A stretch of DNA of 64,000 nt from Nostoc favosum CHAB5714 (GCF_020829495.1 NZ_JAIVFQ010000006.1:1-64000), one strand, 5' to 3'. Counted from the first letter of the stretch, positions 9,382-19,745 are shown. Translations and numbers: made by a program. Notes: generated by a model not told the origin, from the letters alone.

Positions 9382-9948
9382 TCAAAGAATCTGATAATGT
9401 GATGCATAAGGCTTTTGGTGACTGATAACATTGACCGCTATCTTCAACCAATCAATATAAGTCTGTTCTCTTCGGATCACCAACTCCAGCACAAGCCTTT
9501 GCATTACTTGCTCACGCTTGGCAGACTCATCACCAAGTGATGGCAAATCAATGATTTCACATTCAGCAAGCTTTTTGCTTCGAGCCGCTAATTGTTCTTC
9601 CAGTAGGTAAACGATAGTTTCATTTGGCAACTGATCTGCAAAATGCAACTGGACTAGCATTGGTTCTCGTACAGTCGGCAAGGGCTGATGAGTTCCAAGC
9701 CATCGGGCGAATTCGGCTTTTCCTGGCTCCGTTACGCTGTAGACTTTGCGGTTAGGGCGATCGCGCTGAATCTCAATTGTACAGGTAATCCAGCCTTGCT
9801 CAACTAGCTTATCGAGAGTTCTGTAAATTTGTGCCTGGTCTGCTGGCCACAAATGGGCAATGCATTGATCAAAGCAGCTCGTTTTGAGGTCATAGCCCGT
9901 CATTTCCTGCTGCTGAAGAAGACCTAGAATTACGTATGCTAGCGACAT
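9382..9948 (-). CDS. PadR-family transcriptional regulator
   Basis: Encodes 188 residues: an N-terminal winged helix (AYVILGLLQQQEMTGYDLK, then QIYRTLDKLVEQGWI with the usual PNRKVYSVTEPGKAEF wing) and a C-terminal helical dimerisation domain (about 95-180). PadR proteins usually repress efflux or phenolic-acid detoxification genes. The start at 9948 fits the family N-terminus. No obvious target gene is adjacent except the unknown gene at 10352, read divergently across about 400 bases. Confidence 0.92.
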   Translation of the reverse strand: MSLAYVILGLLQQQEMTGYDLKTSCFDQCIAHLWPADQAQIYRTLDKLVEQGWITCTIEIQRDRPNRKVYSVTEPGKAEFARWLGTHQPLPTVREPMLVQLHFADQLPNETIVYLLEEQLAARSKKLAECEIIDLPSLGDESAKREQVMQRLVLELVIRREQTYIDWLKIAVNVISHQKPYASHYQIL

Positions 9949-10318
9949 TAAGACAGTTTTCCCATAATTGATATTTTCCCGATAGGTTCTACACTATGTA
10001 CTTCTTATAAGTTTATGCTAATATATGAGTAATCAAATATAAGATACAACAGTTATAAAAAAATATGTTGATTGTCATGCGTCTTAACAAGGAAACTGAA
10101 TACATGAACTGAGGTTGGGCAGATAGCTAATGATGCTGTTTGCACAAGACAGTGAGGAAGTGGCGATGTATGTTGAGTGCCGCTCCCGCCGTAAACCTGC
10201 GGGGATCTTGCTACGCCATCATTGGATATGCTCCTCATCGCTAGCGTATGACTCAACAAACTAGTTGTTCGCTACAGTCTATTCGTGATGAATACTGACG
10301 CAGCAATCATTTAAGCCA
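9949..10318. other. Intergenic region, no gene seen
   Basis: This is the upstream region of the PadR gene. It starts AT-rich (9960-10060), as expected for a promoter, and later carries GC-rich dispersed-repeat-like pieces (10160-10260). No reading frame is convincing. Confidence 0.4.
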
Positions 10319-10351
10319 TTGAAGACTATCGTAACGAAAGGATGGGTAACA

Positions 10352-10765
10352 TTGACTTCTAACACACTTTCACAAAGAATACGTCAACATCAATATCTGC
10401 GTGATTTACGAAATAAATTACTCCACCTTCATAAGATGTTGTTGGATACAGAACGCATTGCCTACGAACAAGTTAGTGGACGAGTATCAAGCGGAGAACT
10501 ACTTCAGCTAGTTATCGCTCATGAACAATTTGCTTGGCTACATCGCATTTCTGAGATGGTTGTGCAAGTTGATGAAATGCTCGAAGCAGATGAACCGATA
10601 GCAATAGAGGATTTTGAAAAGTTGATTGCTGATGTCCGCACGCTGATTATACCGTTAGAGACGGGCAATACCTTCGAGAGAAAGTATTACAACGCTCTCC
10701 AGCGCGAACCTGCTGCTGTGTTGGCACATGCAGAAATATCAAGATTTCTCACGTCTAAGGTTTAA
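10352..10765 (+). CDS. Conserved helical protein, function unknown
   Basis: About 137 residues from a TTG at 10352, which has a GAAAGGA ribosome-binding site nine bases upstream; a TTG at 10319 in the same frame adds eleven residues but lacks such a site. The product is soluble and predicted all-helical (RQHQYLRDLRNKLLHLHKML, then YEQVSGRVSSGELLQLVIAH). It resembles unnamed cyanobacterial proteins of the same size. Function is unknown, and its neighbours do not suggest one. Confidence 0.65.
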   Translation: MTSNTLSQRIRQHQYLRDLRNKLLHLHKMLLDTERIAYEQVSGRVSSGELLQLVIAHEQFAWLHRISEMVVQVDEMLEADEPIAIEDFEKLIADVRTLIIPLETGNTFERKYYNALQREPAAVLAHAEISRFLTSKV

Positions 10766-10835
10766 GGTAGCCCTGTCAAAGTGACATGGCAAGACTTGGG
10801 GCTTACAGCTATTTTCAGGTAAATAGACCACGCGG

Positions 10836-10862
10836 TAGGGGTTTAGCAATGCTAAACCCTTA
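10836..10862. repeat. 27-nt dispersed palindrome
   Basis: TAGGGGTTTAGC-AAT-GCTAAACCCTTA type sequence. An identical 27-mer occurs at 40552-40578 inside a MITE-like element, and a related palindrome lies at 14205-14230. Confidence 0.85.
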
Positions 10863-10903
10863 CAACAAATGTGGTTCAAATACATGAAAACTGTCATTGC
10901 GAT

Positions 10904-11000
10904 TAGACATCTCCAGAAATTAAATATGCGTTATCTACAACCCTTGTAGAGACGTAGCATTGCTACGTCAAAACAATTCTTTCTTTTTCGGAGATGTCTA
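10904..11000. mobile_element. MITE-like element, TAGACATCTCC ends
   Basis: A 97-bp element bounded by inverted TAGACATCTCC (10904-10914) and GGAGATGTCTA (10990-11000), with GAAA continuing the inverted repeat inward. It is flanked by a perfect 7-bp direct repeat TTGCGAT (10897-10903 and 11001-11007), consistent with a target duplication. No coding capacity. Confidence 0.75.
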
Positions 11001-11028
11001 TTGCGATCGCAACACCTGCTGTTTAGAT

Positions 11029-11981
<953 letters not shown>

Positions 11982-12038
11982 TCCCCTGCTCCCCCTGCCT
12001 CCCCTGCCTCCCCTGCTCCCCCTGCTCCCCCTGCTCCC
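11982..12038. repeat. Decamer repeat array (CCCCTGCTCC / CCCCTGCCTC)
   Basis: Six or so decamers fill the space between the stop codon of the molybdopterin oxidoreductase gene and the decapitated OYE gene. A longer array of the same unit lies at 27217-27330, again directly beside a stop codon. Confidence 0.9.
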
Positions 12039-12755
12039 TCATAACCCAGCAAACCACTCATAGCCCTGATCCTCCCAATAGCCTTTACGAGGTAACAAAT
12101 TGCTGACGAATGTAATTTGAGTCACCCACTTGCTTTGCTTGTAGCCCAGTTTAATTGGGGATGCTAGACGCATAGGCGCACCATTATCAACTGATAAAGG
12201 TTGTCCATTCTTTTGATAAGCCATGAGAGTTTGGGGATGTACAGCAGAGGCAATATCCCAGCTTTCATAGTAGCCATCAGCAGATTTAAAGTAGACATAG
12301 CGGACATTTGACTTAGGCTGTACCAGCGTTACCAAGTCTCGTAATCGCACGCCTCCCCATTGAGCGATCGCAGCCCAGCCTTCAACACACACATGGCGAA
12401 TTACCATTGAAGTCAAGGGGAGTTTTTGAATATCTGCCATACTCAATTGCATCGGGTTACTAACCTCGCCATCAATCATCAGGCGAAACTGCGCCGGATC
12501 AATTTGCGGGGTGAAGTCAAAGGTATTAATCAGCAATTTGTCTGGTTCTATGGCACTAACAGGAAATTCCGGTACTGATTTTTGACTTAGCAGGAGTGCT
12601 TCAAGACGTTGGTTTAATGGCTCAGATATTTGCCGCAGATTATCTGAGAACAAATTTGTCCCACAGCCACCTAAAAGAAAGCCTACCCCTGAAAGTCCAG
12701 ATACTTGCAGTAATCGGCGACGGGATAGGGTGCGTTTGGGAAGAATCAGACTCAT
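12039..12755 (-). CDS. Molybdopterin-dependent oxidoreductase (sulfite oxidase/MsrP-like)
   Basis: Encodes 238 residues. Twin-arginine-type signal [20 protein letters not shown] at residues 11-30 is followed by a cysteine (GGCGTNL) that could be lipidated. The sulfite oxidase fold follows, with [20 protein letters not shown] and the molybdenum-ligand cysteine in [11 protein letters not shown]. It is likely exported folded. MsrP repairs oxidised methionines in the periplasm, but the membrane partner MsrQ is not nearby, so the substrate is open. The stop overlaps the start of a decamer repeat array. Confidence 0.85.
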   Translation of the reverse strand: MSLILPKRTLSRRRLLQVSGLSGVGFLLGGCGTNLFSDNLRQISEPLNQRLEALLLSQKSVPEFPVSAIEPDKLLINTFDFTPQIDPAQFRLMIDGEVSNPMQLSMADIQKLPLTSMVIRHVCVEGWAAIAQWGGVRLRDLVTLVQPKSNVRYVYFKSADGYYESWDIASAVHPQTLMAYQKNGQPLSVDNGAPMRLASPIKLGYKQSKWVTQITFVSNLLPRKGYWEDQGYEWFAGL

Positions 12756-13175
12756 AAGTACCTCTACAGGAACATAGACTTAACTAGACGGATGCTTCCT
12801 AGCTTTAGCGCAAGTAAAGATTGAGGAATTGTAAATAGTATGACAGTGGGGACAGTGATAAAATCACTAAGGAAAGTGGATTAAATAAAATGCAAAACTT
12901 CATCAATTATCTAGCTTCCCTCTCCAATATATCGGAGAGGGATTGAGGGTGAGGTAAGCCAGGGACAGAAATTGTATGTTATTTAATTCTTATTCCTAAA
13001 CTAAAACTTAATATGCGATGCCTACGGCGGCGAGCTACGCAACCCAATTTCTTTGTGTAATATTTTGTTATTGAAGAATATCTGCGCTTTCATGCTCCTG
13101 ATAATAATCTATCGGCAACAGAGGAACAAAGCGACTTTTAAGCAACGCCTGGGACATGCGATCGCTAACTAGCAA
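12756..13175. other. Intergenic region with dispersed repeats
   Basis: Contains a fragment of the CTCTCC...GGAGAGGG repeat (about 12915-12955) that recurs near 38205, 45830 and 53950, and a 24-nt small dispersed repeat at 13015-13038. The latter is the reverse complement, with one mismatch, of the sequence inserted in the PIN toxin gene at 24018-24041. No gene seen. Confidence 0.7.
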
Positions 13176-13203
13176 TTAGGGTGGGTAACAGTGCCCACCC
13201 TAA
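13176..13203 (-). terminator. Hairpin after rpmA
   Basis: A 10-bp perfect stem TTAGGGTGGG/CCCACCCTAA with an eight-base loop, 5 bases beyond the rpmA stop. Confidence 0.6.
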
Positions 13204-13208
13204 CTACT

Positions 13209-13505
13209 TTAACTTGCTACTGCCTCAGCAGGAGCTGCCTCAGCAGCAGTTATGGGTAAATAAACACTAACTTTTTTACGGGTTTTGCCCTTTCTCTCAA
13301 ACATTACAACACCGTCGATTAAGGCAAAAAGAGTGTCATCGCTACCAATACCGACATTGTTACCAGGGTGGAATTTGGTACCACGCTGACGCACGAGAAT
13401 GTTTCCTGCACGTACAACTTGACCACCATAACGCTTAACACCCAGACGTTGGGCATTAGAATCACGACCGTTGCGTGTACTACCTGTTCCTTTCTTATGA
13501 GCCAT
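13209..13505 (-). CDS. rpmA: 50S ribosomal protein L27
   Basis: Encodes 98 residues starting [20 protein letters not shown], the invariant L27 front that reaches the peptidyl transferase centre, then [20 protein letters not shown]. It carries a cyanobacterial-type C-terminal extension rich in alanine and glutamate. It is co-transcribed with rplU, 30 bases upstream, as is usual. Confidence 0.97.
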   Translation of the reverse strand: MAHKKGTGSTRNGRDSNAQRLGVKRYGGQVVRAGNILVRQRGTKFHPGNNVGIGSDDTLFALIDGVVMFERKGKTRKKVSVYLPITAAEAAPAEAVAS

Positions 13506-13535
13506 GATTTCCTCTTGTGTATCTTCTCTTTATTA

Positions 13536-13943
13536 TTATTCAGCAGCAGTTTCAACTTCTTCGGCAGGAGTCTCATCTAAAACGGGGGTTTCCTTCTCCG
13601 TTTCTCCTTGGAAAGCAAATACTGCACCATTAAGGGTGATGGAGTCAATCATAAGTCTGGTAATTTCCTGACGATGCCCCCGCTTTTTGCGGGTTTTCTT
13701 TTTGGGCTTCATCTTGTATACCAAGACTTTACGACCTCTGTAATGTCGCATTACAGTGCCTTCTACAGTTGCACCTGTCACTAGTGGCTGTCCAATGGTA
13801 ACTTCACCATCGTGCTGCACGAGTAATACAGAGTCTATTGTAACTTTTTCATCTGGTTCGATCGCAAGCAGTTCAATATCGTAAAACCGCCCTGGCTCTA
13901 CTCGTATTTGTTTGCCGCCAGTTTCAATAATCGCGTAGGTCAT
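13536..13943 (-). CDS. rplU: 50S ribosomal protein L21
   Basis: Encodes 135 residues from ATG 13943 ([20 protein letters not shown]), the canonical L21 start; the open frame extends upstream to 14063 but the extra residues match nothing and are rejected. [14 protein letters not shown] is the typical 23S-binding end, followed by an acidic tail ([16 protein letters not shown]) often seen in cyanobacteria. It leads the rplU-rpmA operon. Confidence 0.97.
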   Translation of the reverse strand: MTYAIIETGGKQIRVEPGRFYDIELLAIEPDEKVTIDSVLLVQHDGEVTIGQPLVTGATVEGTVMRHYRGRKVLVYKMKPKKKTRKKRGHRQEITRLMIDSITLNGAVFAFQGETEKETPVLDETPAEEVETAAE

Positions 13944-14204
13944 GGAATTGTCCTTGAGGTTGCCGTACAGGTAGCTGGTTTTTATCTCGTGTAGAGACGA
14001 TGCAGCCAGCTTTTGTAATATGTCTACCTGATCCGAGCAGGAATTAGACAGACAATCTAACATACTATTTTATGAACAGGTGTCAAGTCAAGCTTTTATT
14101 TGCCAAAAGTCGTTATGACTGAATCACCCACGCAAATAATGTAAAATGCATTGATAATTCAAAATCAATGTTACAGCGTATTTCAGGTAAATGAAGTACA
14201 CGGG

Positions 14205-14230
14205 TAGGGGCACAACATGTTGTGCCCCTA
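14205..14230. repeat. 26-nt perfect palindrome
   Basis: TAGGGGCACAACA joined to its reverse complement. It belongs to the same GTAGGGG...CCCCTAC dispersed class as 10836-10862. The rest of the 14064-14491 gap is AT-rich and holds no visible gene; it should include the nif11 peptide promoter. Confidence 0.85.
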
Positions 14231-14491
14231 CAATTATCTGTACCTCACGCCTGTTGCAATCTGCTGTATTTAGTTAAATACTGCTTCCATCTTAGGGCTG
14301 ACTTTTATAAACGAGCAGAAATATTTAGATTAAAACTTATATTTTCTTATCAGAATCTACACAATTATCTTCTTTGTTTTAAAATTAAACTTACACTCTT
14401 AATCTAAAGGTTCTTCACTAAAATTTAGTGATTTCACAGGAGTCAAATTACTAGATTCAAACCTGATATTTAAAACAGGAGATAGACTGTC

Positions 14492-14725
14492 ATGACACAG
14501 CAAAATGCTACCCGACTTTTTGAAGCCGTAAAACAAGATCAAGCACTACAGCAAAGACTCAAAGCAACAGCTAATCCAGAAGCCTTCGTCAAGATTGCTC
14601 AAGAGCGTGGCTATGATTTCAGCGTCGAAGAACTGGACAATGAAATTAGCAAATTGTCTGAAGAAGATTTAGCCGCCATTGTTAATCCAGGATGGGGGAA
14701 TAGACGGCACATTAATCCTAGATAA
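14492..14725 (+). CDS. Nif11-type leader peptide, putative RiPP precursor
   Basis: A 77-residue peptide. Residues 1-63 match the Nif11/nitrile-hydratase-like leader pattern (ARLFEAVKQDQALQQRLKA style helix, then GYDFSVEELDNEISKLSEED). Residues from about 66 (IVNPGWGNRRHINPR) form a short basic tail, a candidate core. A GGAG-type ribosome-binding site precedes the ATG. There is no Gly-Gly cleavage site and no modification enzyme, peptidase or transporter next to it, so it may be an orphan precursor or a Nif11-derived regulatory peptide. Confidence 0.8.
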   Translation: MTQQNATRLFEAVKQDQALQQRLKATANPEAFVKIAQERGYDFSVEELDNEISKLSEEDLAAIVNPGWGNRRHINPR

Positions 14726-14875
14726 TTCCTGTTCTAGGAAACCGAAATTATAGGAACAACTGAATTGATAAGTTTTGCTCCTCAAGGGGATAGCGTTGCA
14801 TCATCTCCTTTAGGGGCATTTTTGTTAAACTAAACAACTATTGGTATTAGTCATTGGTCATTGGGTATGGGGATT

Positions 14876-15011
14876 CAATACGGTTCGGTTAAACCCAAAA
14901 AATGAAAATGTGTAGGTTGGGTTGAGGAACGAAACCCAACATATTCTGGGGTTTGTTGGGTAACACGAATGTTCAACCCAACCTACAAATATTCTTAACC
15001 GAACCGTATTG
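14876..15011. mobile_element. MITE-like element family A, CAATACGGTTCGGTTAA ends
   Basis: A 136-bp element with perfect 17-bp terminal inverted repeats (14876-14892 and 14995-15011) and an inner inverted repeat TGTAGGTTGGGTTGA/TCAACCCAACCTACA. It is flanked by a 10-bp direct repeat TATGGGGATT (14866-14875 and 15012-15021). A second copy with its own 10-bp target duplication lies at 38906-39098. Confidence 0.85.
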
Positions 15012-15110
15012 TATGGGGATTGTTATTCTGTTCCTTTGCATCACCATTTCCCACTCACTTCCCACCTGCTTAACTCATGAGTTAGGATGACTATATTTTA
15101 ATCAGGTGAT

Positions 15111-16199
15111 ATGGAAAGAATAGAAGTTGAGCAAAGAACTATTTTAATTGGTTTGACAGGTAGCCACGGCTATGGTTTAAATCGTCCTGATTCAGACTTT
15201 GATTATCGGGGAGTATTTATCGCACCCAAAAGGTATTACTTAGGATTTGATCACATAGAACAAAAAGATGCTGGTTGGGATGAACCAGGAATATTTCCAT
15301 TCGTTGATGGCAACAAAGACACAGTTATATATGAATTAAGAAAAATCCTCCAGTTATTAGCGGGCGCGAATCCCAATGTCTTAGAATTGCTCTGGTTAAA
15401 TAACTATCCTTTTTTAAACGCAGTCGGACAGCATTTAATTAATCATAAACAGTTATTTTTGAGCAAGAAGGTAAAACATACTTACACTGGTTATGCCTTT
15501 GCCCAAATCAAAAAAATGGAAACTCATCGTAAATGGTTGTTAAAGCCACCGCAAAAAAAACCAATACCATCTGACTTCGCCATAGAAGACGAAGCACCCC
15601 TTAGCAAAGATGAGTTAAATGCTTTTTTGGAGTATCTTTATAATTTAATCAGAGGACGGATTGAGTTTTTGGAAGAAGCGGAACAATTATATCAATTGCT
15701 GACGGCAGATATTGATTTTAAAGGCGTGTTGAAACAATACACTTTGCCAGATGAAACTTTGGAATATACCCAAAAGTTAACCAATAGCCGTAAAGATTTT
15801 ATCCGCCTACTTCAGAAAAGCCAAAGTTATCAAATAGCTTTAAGAGAATGGAAGGCTTACTTATCTTGGCAGGAAAATAGAAATCCGGCTAGGGCAGAAA
15901 TGGAAAGAAAGTCGGGTTTTGACCTCAAACATGGGATGCACTGCATTAGATTGCTACGCAGTGGAGTAGAAATATTGCGGCGAGGTGAAGTGATTGTAGA
16001 TAGGAGAATAGCTGGTGATTTTGAGGATTTAAAAGCTATTTTAAAAGGTGAGTATTCTTATGAGCAGGTGATGAAAAAGGCAGAAGATTTGGTCTCTGAA
16101 ATGGAAATTGTTTACGAACAATCTGCTTTACCTCACAAACCTGATTTAGAGCAAATTAATGAGTTGTGTATGGAATTGGTGGAAATGCAGAATTGGTAA
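15111..16199 (+). CDS. RlaP-like DNA polymerase beta-superfamily nucleotidyltransferase
   Basis: Encodes 362 residues. The catalytic GSHGYGLNRPDSDFDYRGVF (residues 17-36) gives the GS and DxD-type metal-binding acidic residues of the nucleotidyltransferase fold, and the rest is helical (KKMETHRKWLLKPPQKKP, then SGFDLKHGMHCIRLLRSG). The match is to the YcgL/RlaP group, proposed to act in RNA repair. Start is at ATG 15111 after CAGGTG. It is not near RNA ligase or RtcB genes here. The nucleotide substrate is unknown. Confidence 0.8.
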   Translation: MERIEVEQRTILIGLTGSHGYGLNRPDSDFDYRGVFIAPKRYYLGFDHIEQKDAGWDEPGIFPFVDGNKDTVIYELRKILQLLAGANPNVLELLWLNNYPFLNAVGQHLINHKQLFLSKKVKHTYTGYAFAQIKKMETHRKWLLKPPQKKPIPSDFAIEDEAPLSKDELNAFLEYLYNLIRGRIEFLEEAEQLYQLLTADIDFKGVLKQYTLPDETLEYTQKLTNSRKDFIRLLQKSQSYQIALREWKAYLSWQENRNPARAEMERKSGFDLKHGMHCIRLLRSGVEILRRGEVIVDRRIAGDFEDLKAILKGEYSYEQVMKKAEDLVSEMEIVYEQSALPHKPDLEQINELCMELVEMQNW

Positions 16200-16213
16200 A
16201 TGAAAAAGGAGAG

Positions 16214-16255
16214 ACGCGATTAATCGCGTACAGGAGAGACGCGATTAATCGCGTC
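16214..16255. repeat. Two copies of GACGCGATTAATCGCGTC palindrome
   Basis: Copies at 16214-16229 (cut by one base at each end) and 16238-16255; further copies at 16813-16830 and, inside the GH57 coding sequence, at 36232-36249. Confidence 0.9.
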
Positions 16256-16317
16256 TGTACAGGAGTTAGGAGTTTCTAATTAATTTCTCACTCATAACTC
16301 ATAACTCATAACTAATT

Positions 16318-16614
16318 TTATAGAGCGTACATTAAATCAGCAAAACCATAGAGGCTGATGATGAGCAATAGCGATGCTGTTAGTTGGGTAATTCGCGTCT
16401 GGGGTGAGGGCGCGATCGCTTCCCGCACTAAGATAGAAATAGATGCCCCAACTACTAAGCTCAAGCCTAAGATTAAATAGGGCTTATCTGGTAAAATACT
16501 GGCTATTGCAAGCAGTGCGATCGCTAATAAGAGCATTAATAATTCTACAAACCTGGGCGGGTTGTATTGGCTAGATAGAACAAAGCTGTTGAACCAAAAA
16601 GACCAAAATCTCAT
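16318..16614 (-). CDS. Small membrane protein, function unknown
   Basis: Encodes 98 residues with three hydrophobic segments (about residues 25-43, 47-65 and 78-97: LLMLLLAIALLAIASIL, YLILGLSLVVGASISILV, ASLLLIISLYGFADLMYAL). No catalytic motif is evident. It lies downstream of chlI in the same orientation but separated by about 245 bases of heptamer repeats, so co-transcription is uncertain. Confidence 0.65.
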   Translation of the reverse strand: MRFWSFWFNSFVLSSQYNPPRFVELLMLLLAIALLAIASILPDKPYLILGLSLVVGASISILVREAIAPSPQTRITQLTASLLLIISLYGFADLMYAL

Positions 16615-16626
16615 AGTCAGTGTTGA

Positions 16627-16694
16627 GTTAGGAGTTAGGAGTTAGGAGTTAGGAGTTAGGAGTTAGGAGTTATGAGTTAGGAGTTAGGAGTTAT
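16627..16694. repeat. Heptamer STRR array (GTTAGGA)
   Basis: About nine consecutive seven-base units, with a few GTTATGA variants. The whole 16615-16858 interval is built from such units plus a GACGCGATTAATCGCGTC copy at 16813. Confidence 0.9.
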
Positions 16695-16858
16695 ATAGTC
16701 AGTGCTGAATGCTGAGTTAGGAGTTGTGAGTTATATACTCAAGTCTTGACTGAGGAATTAAAGTTGTGAGTTATGAAGCAGCTTTCCATTCAAAACTTCT
16801 AACTCCTGTACAGACGCGATTAATCGCGTCTCTACTTTTAACTCCTCACTCTTAACTT

Positions 16859-17983
16859 TTAACCCCTTGCCCCTAACTTTTGACCTGTGCCGTTTTTTTG
16901 TGCAATATCACTTTCTGGTAATTCAACCCCAAAGACGCGGCTAAAAACTTTGGCGACTTTGTAGCCAGAATCAATCGATTCTAAGGGGTCTTTCCGCAGT
17001 CTGTGACGCAAGCATAGCGTAATTACGCGGTGGATATCATCAACTGTAACTTCAGTACGTCCTTCATAAGCTGTTAAGGCTTTGGCGGCGCGGTTACTAA
17101 CAATGTCACCCCGCAAACCATCTACATCCAGTTCTGAGCAGACTTCAGAAATTTTCACCCGTAGTTCATAGTCCATTTTCACTTCTGGCAAAAGCTGTTG
17201 AGCATTGACAATTTGCTCTTGCAGTGCTTCTTGCTGGGGTTTGTAATTTTCGAGAAATACTGGAGGATTTTGGTCAAAATCCGCCCGTTGTTCCACGATT
17301 TGCACCCGCAAGGCTGGTTCCTTTACGGTGTGAATTTCTGCGTGCATCCCAAAGCGATCAAGCAGTTGCGGGCGTAGTTCGCCTTCTTCCGGGTTTCCAG
17401 AACCCACAAGAACGAAACGTGCTGGGTGACGGATAGAAATACCTTCCCGTTCTACAGTGTTCCATCCACTCGCGGCGGAATCTAGTAGCACGTCTACGAG
17501 GTGGTCATCTAGTAAGTTGACTTCATCCACATAGAGAATGCCCCGGTTAGCCTTTGCCAGTAGTCCCGGTTCAAAGGCTTTGACACCTTCAGATAAAGCT
17601 TTCTCAATGTCGATTGTGCCACAAACTCGGTCTTCTGTAGCTCCTAGCGGCAGGTCTACCATTTGGACTTTTTTGTGAGCTACAGGAATTTCCGCCCCTT
17701 GTTCTAATAGTTGGCGGACTTCATCGCTCATCAAGTCAGGGTCGCTAGGATCGCTACTGAAGGGGTCATTGGCAACCACAGAAATTTCTGGCAGCAGATC
17801 CGCCAGCGCCCGGATAGTTGTGGATTTCCCGGTGCCGCGATCGCCCATGATCATTACACCACCTATTTTGGGGTCAATCACGTTCAATAGCAACGCCAGT
17901 TTCATTTCTTCCTGGCCCACAATTGCCGTAAAAGGAAATACCACGCGACGCGCACTTGCCGTGGATTGAGCAGTTGGACTCAC
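16859..17983 (-). CDS. chlI: Magnesium chelatase ATPase subunit I
   Basis: Encodes 374 residues, the AAA+ subunit that drives magnesium insertion into protoporphyrin IX with ChlD and ChlH, the first committed step to chlorophyll. Walker [10 protein letters not shown] is at residues 47-55, Walker B in [14 protein letters not shown], followed by [20 protein letters not shown] with sensor and arginine-finger residues. Length and both ends are normal. Flanking DNA is repeat-rich on both sides; it appears monocistronic. Confidence 0.97.
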   Translation of the reverse strand: MSPTAQSTASARRVVFPFTAIVGQEEMKLALLLNVIDPKIGGVMIMGDRGTGKSTTIRALADLLPEISVVANDPFSSDPSDPDLMSDEVRQLLEQGAEIPVAHKKVQMVDLPLGATEDRVCGTIDIEKALSEGVKAFEPGLLAKANRGILYVDEVNLLDDHLVDVLLDSAASGWNTVEREGISIRHPARFVLVGSGNPEEGELRPQLLDRFGMHAEIHTVKEPALRVQIVEQRADFDQNPPVFLENYKPQQEALQEQIVNAQQLLPEVKMDYELRVKISEVCSELDVDGLRGDIVSNRAAKALTAYEGRTEVTVDDIHRVITLCLRHRLRKDPLESIDSGYKVAKVFSRVFGVELPESDIAQKNGTGQKLGARG

Positions 17984-18017
17984 TAAATTACCTTAACAAT
18001 ATTTTTCTTATTACAGT

Positions 18018-18196
18018 TCTCTATTGTGACACAGGTGGGGTGTGGGGGAATGTGAAGATCAGGGGGCAGGGGAGGTAGGGGGAGATGAGGGAGTGAGGGG
18101 GATGAGGGAGATGAGGGAGATGAGGGAGATGAGGGAGATGTTGCAGTAAGTTTTTCCCCTCTGCCCAATGCCCAATGCCCAATGCCCAATGCCCAT
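18018..18196. repeat. Simple tandem repeats upstream of chlI
   Basis: A 9-bp unit GGGAGATGA is repeated about five times (18094-18138), followed by about five GCCCAAT heptamers (18162-18195). These lie within 200 bases of the chlI start and so within its likely promoter or leader. Confidence 0.85.
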
Positions 18197-18347
18197 ACCA
18201 ATATCTATTGGGCACAAATGCCTACTAGCTGCGTCAACTATCTTAATTTGTCTGCTTTAGTTTTTCTGGTGCAAAAGTTCTATAAGCAGGGAACGAACAA
18301 CTACCAACTCATTAATTCAATACTAAGCATAAATACTTGTAGACTAT

Positions 18348-19613
18348 ATGGTTAGTAGATTCAATCATAAAAACGAGCAATGGCGTGTGTGGGTAGCTAA
18401 TGCATCATTCAAATTTATGAAATCACCTTTTATTGTTCAAAGTTGGCAGCGATTACTCAAGTCTTTTTTTCCGATTCTCATTTTAATATCCTTTGTTACT
18501 GTATTGTTGGTAGACAGTTTCACCCCTGCGATCGCACAGATACCCCGTCAGGAAATTCGCGGGGTTTGGATGACCACTAATGATTTTCACACCCTTAAAA
18601 ATCGGGATAAAGTGCAGGATGCGGTAAGTCAATTACGGCGGATGAACTTCAACACCATCTATCCTGTGGTGTGGAATTCTGCCTATGTAATGTATCCTAG
18701 TGCGATCGCACAACGTGCAGGTATTCAACCTTTTGTCTCCAAAGGTTCAGATGGACATGATATTCTTGCAGACCTAATTAACCAAGCCCATCGCAAAGGA
18801 TTGCTAGTAATTCCCTGGTTTGAATTTGGTTTCATGGCTCCCCCAACTTCAGAATTGGCACAGAATTATCCTGATTGGTTCACACAAAAGCGGGATGGTA
18901 GCCAAACTTCAATCAGTGCGGCTGGTGAGGTGATGTGGCTCAATCCGTTCCATCCAAAAGTGCAACAGTTCATCACCAATCTCGTGCTAGAAACTGTCAC
19001 TCAATATGATGCCGATGGCATTCAGTTTGACGACCACATGAGTTTGCCTCACGAATTTGGTTACGACCAATATACAGTTGCTTTGTACACCAAAGAAACG
19101 AAGAATCCTCCGCCAACTAATTCCCAAGATGCGGCATGGGTAAAGTGGCGGGCAGATAAAATTACGGCCTTCATGGTACAACTTAACCAAGCTGTAAAAC
19201 AGAGAAAACCCCAGGCGATTTTCTCTGTTTCTCCTAATTACTATGATTTTGCTTACAAGTTTCACCTGCAAGATTGGCTAAGTTGGATTCGGCTAAATAT
19301 TGTAGACGAGTTAATTGTGCAAATTTATCGTCCGGATCTGCAAAGTTTTGTAGCTAATATTTCCCGCGCAGAAATTCAAGAAGCGCAACAAATAATTCCA
19401 ACTGGAATTGGCATTATGACAGGGTTACGAAATAATCCAGTTCCCATGCAGCAAATTAAGTCTCAGGTGCGGGCTGCCCAAGAACGCGGTTTAGGCGTAA
19501 CCTTCTTTTATTATGAAAGTCTTTGGAACGATGCTCTAGAACCTTTAAACGAGCGCCAAGCTGGATTTGCGACTCTCTTTCGATCTCCCGCACTCCGCGC
19601 CAAAGTTGAATAA
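18348..19613 (+). CDS. Family 10-like glycosyl hydrolase (GHL10)
   Basis: Encodes 421 residues. An N-terminal hydrophobic segment (about 41-58, ending AIAQ near residue 64) is a signal peptide or anchor. The domain starts QEIRGVWMTTNDFHTLKNRD, and continues NFNTIYPVVWNSAYVMYPS, with DADGIQFDDHMSLPHEFG giving acidic residues at the expected strand end and SVSPNYYDFAYK further on. Cyanobacterial relatives are secreted or periplasmic; the polysaccharide is not known. Shorter starts (Met24) are possible. Confidence 0.87.
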   Translation: MVSRFNHKNEQWRVWVANASFKFMKSPFIVQSWQRLLKSFFPILILISFVTVLLVDSFTPAIAQIPRQEIRGVWMTTNDFHTLKNRDKVQDAVSQLRRMNFNTIYPVVWNSAYVMYPSAIAQRAGIQPFVSKGSDGHDILADLINQAHRKGLLVIPWFEFGFMAPPTSELAQNYPDWFTQKRDGSQTSISAAGEVMWLNPFHPKVQQFITNLVLETVTQYDADGIQFDDHMSLPHEFGYDQYTVALYTKETKNPPPTNSQDAAWVKWRADKITAFMVQLNQAVKQRKPQAIFSVSPNYYDFAYKFHLQDWLSWIRLNIVDELIVQIYRPDLQSFVANISRAEIQEAQQIIPTGIGIMTGLRNNPVPMQQIKSQVRAAQERGLGVTFFYYESLWNDALEPLNERQAGFATLFRSPALRAKVE

Positions 19614-19745
19614 CTTTTCTATTGAAGATTATGTTATAGCTAGTAAGGGCTTGTCTTTGCCCATTGGTGTCAACTTAAGCGAAAAATCGCTTATCTGTTG
19701 GCTTCCACGCCCGCCCAGAAATGAATTTCTTTGGCTTTTAGCTAA

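Noticed and set aside
13944..14063. Upstream extension of rplU
   Set aside because: L21 starts at [12 protein letters not shown]; the extra 40 residues match nothing and lie in the leader.
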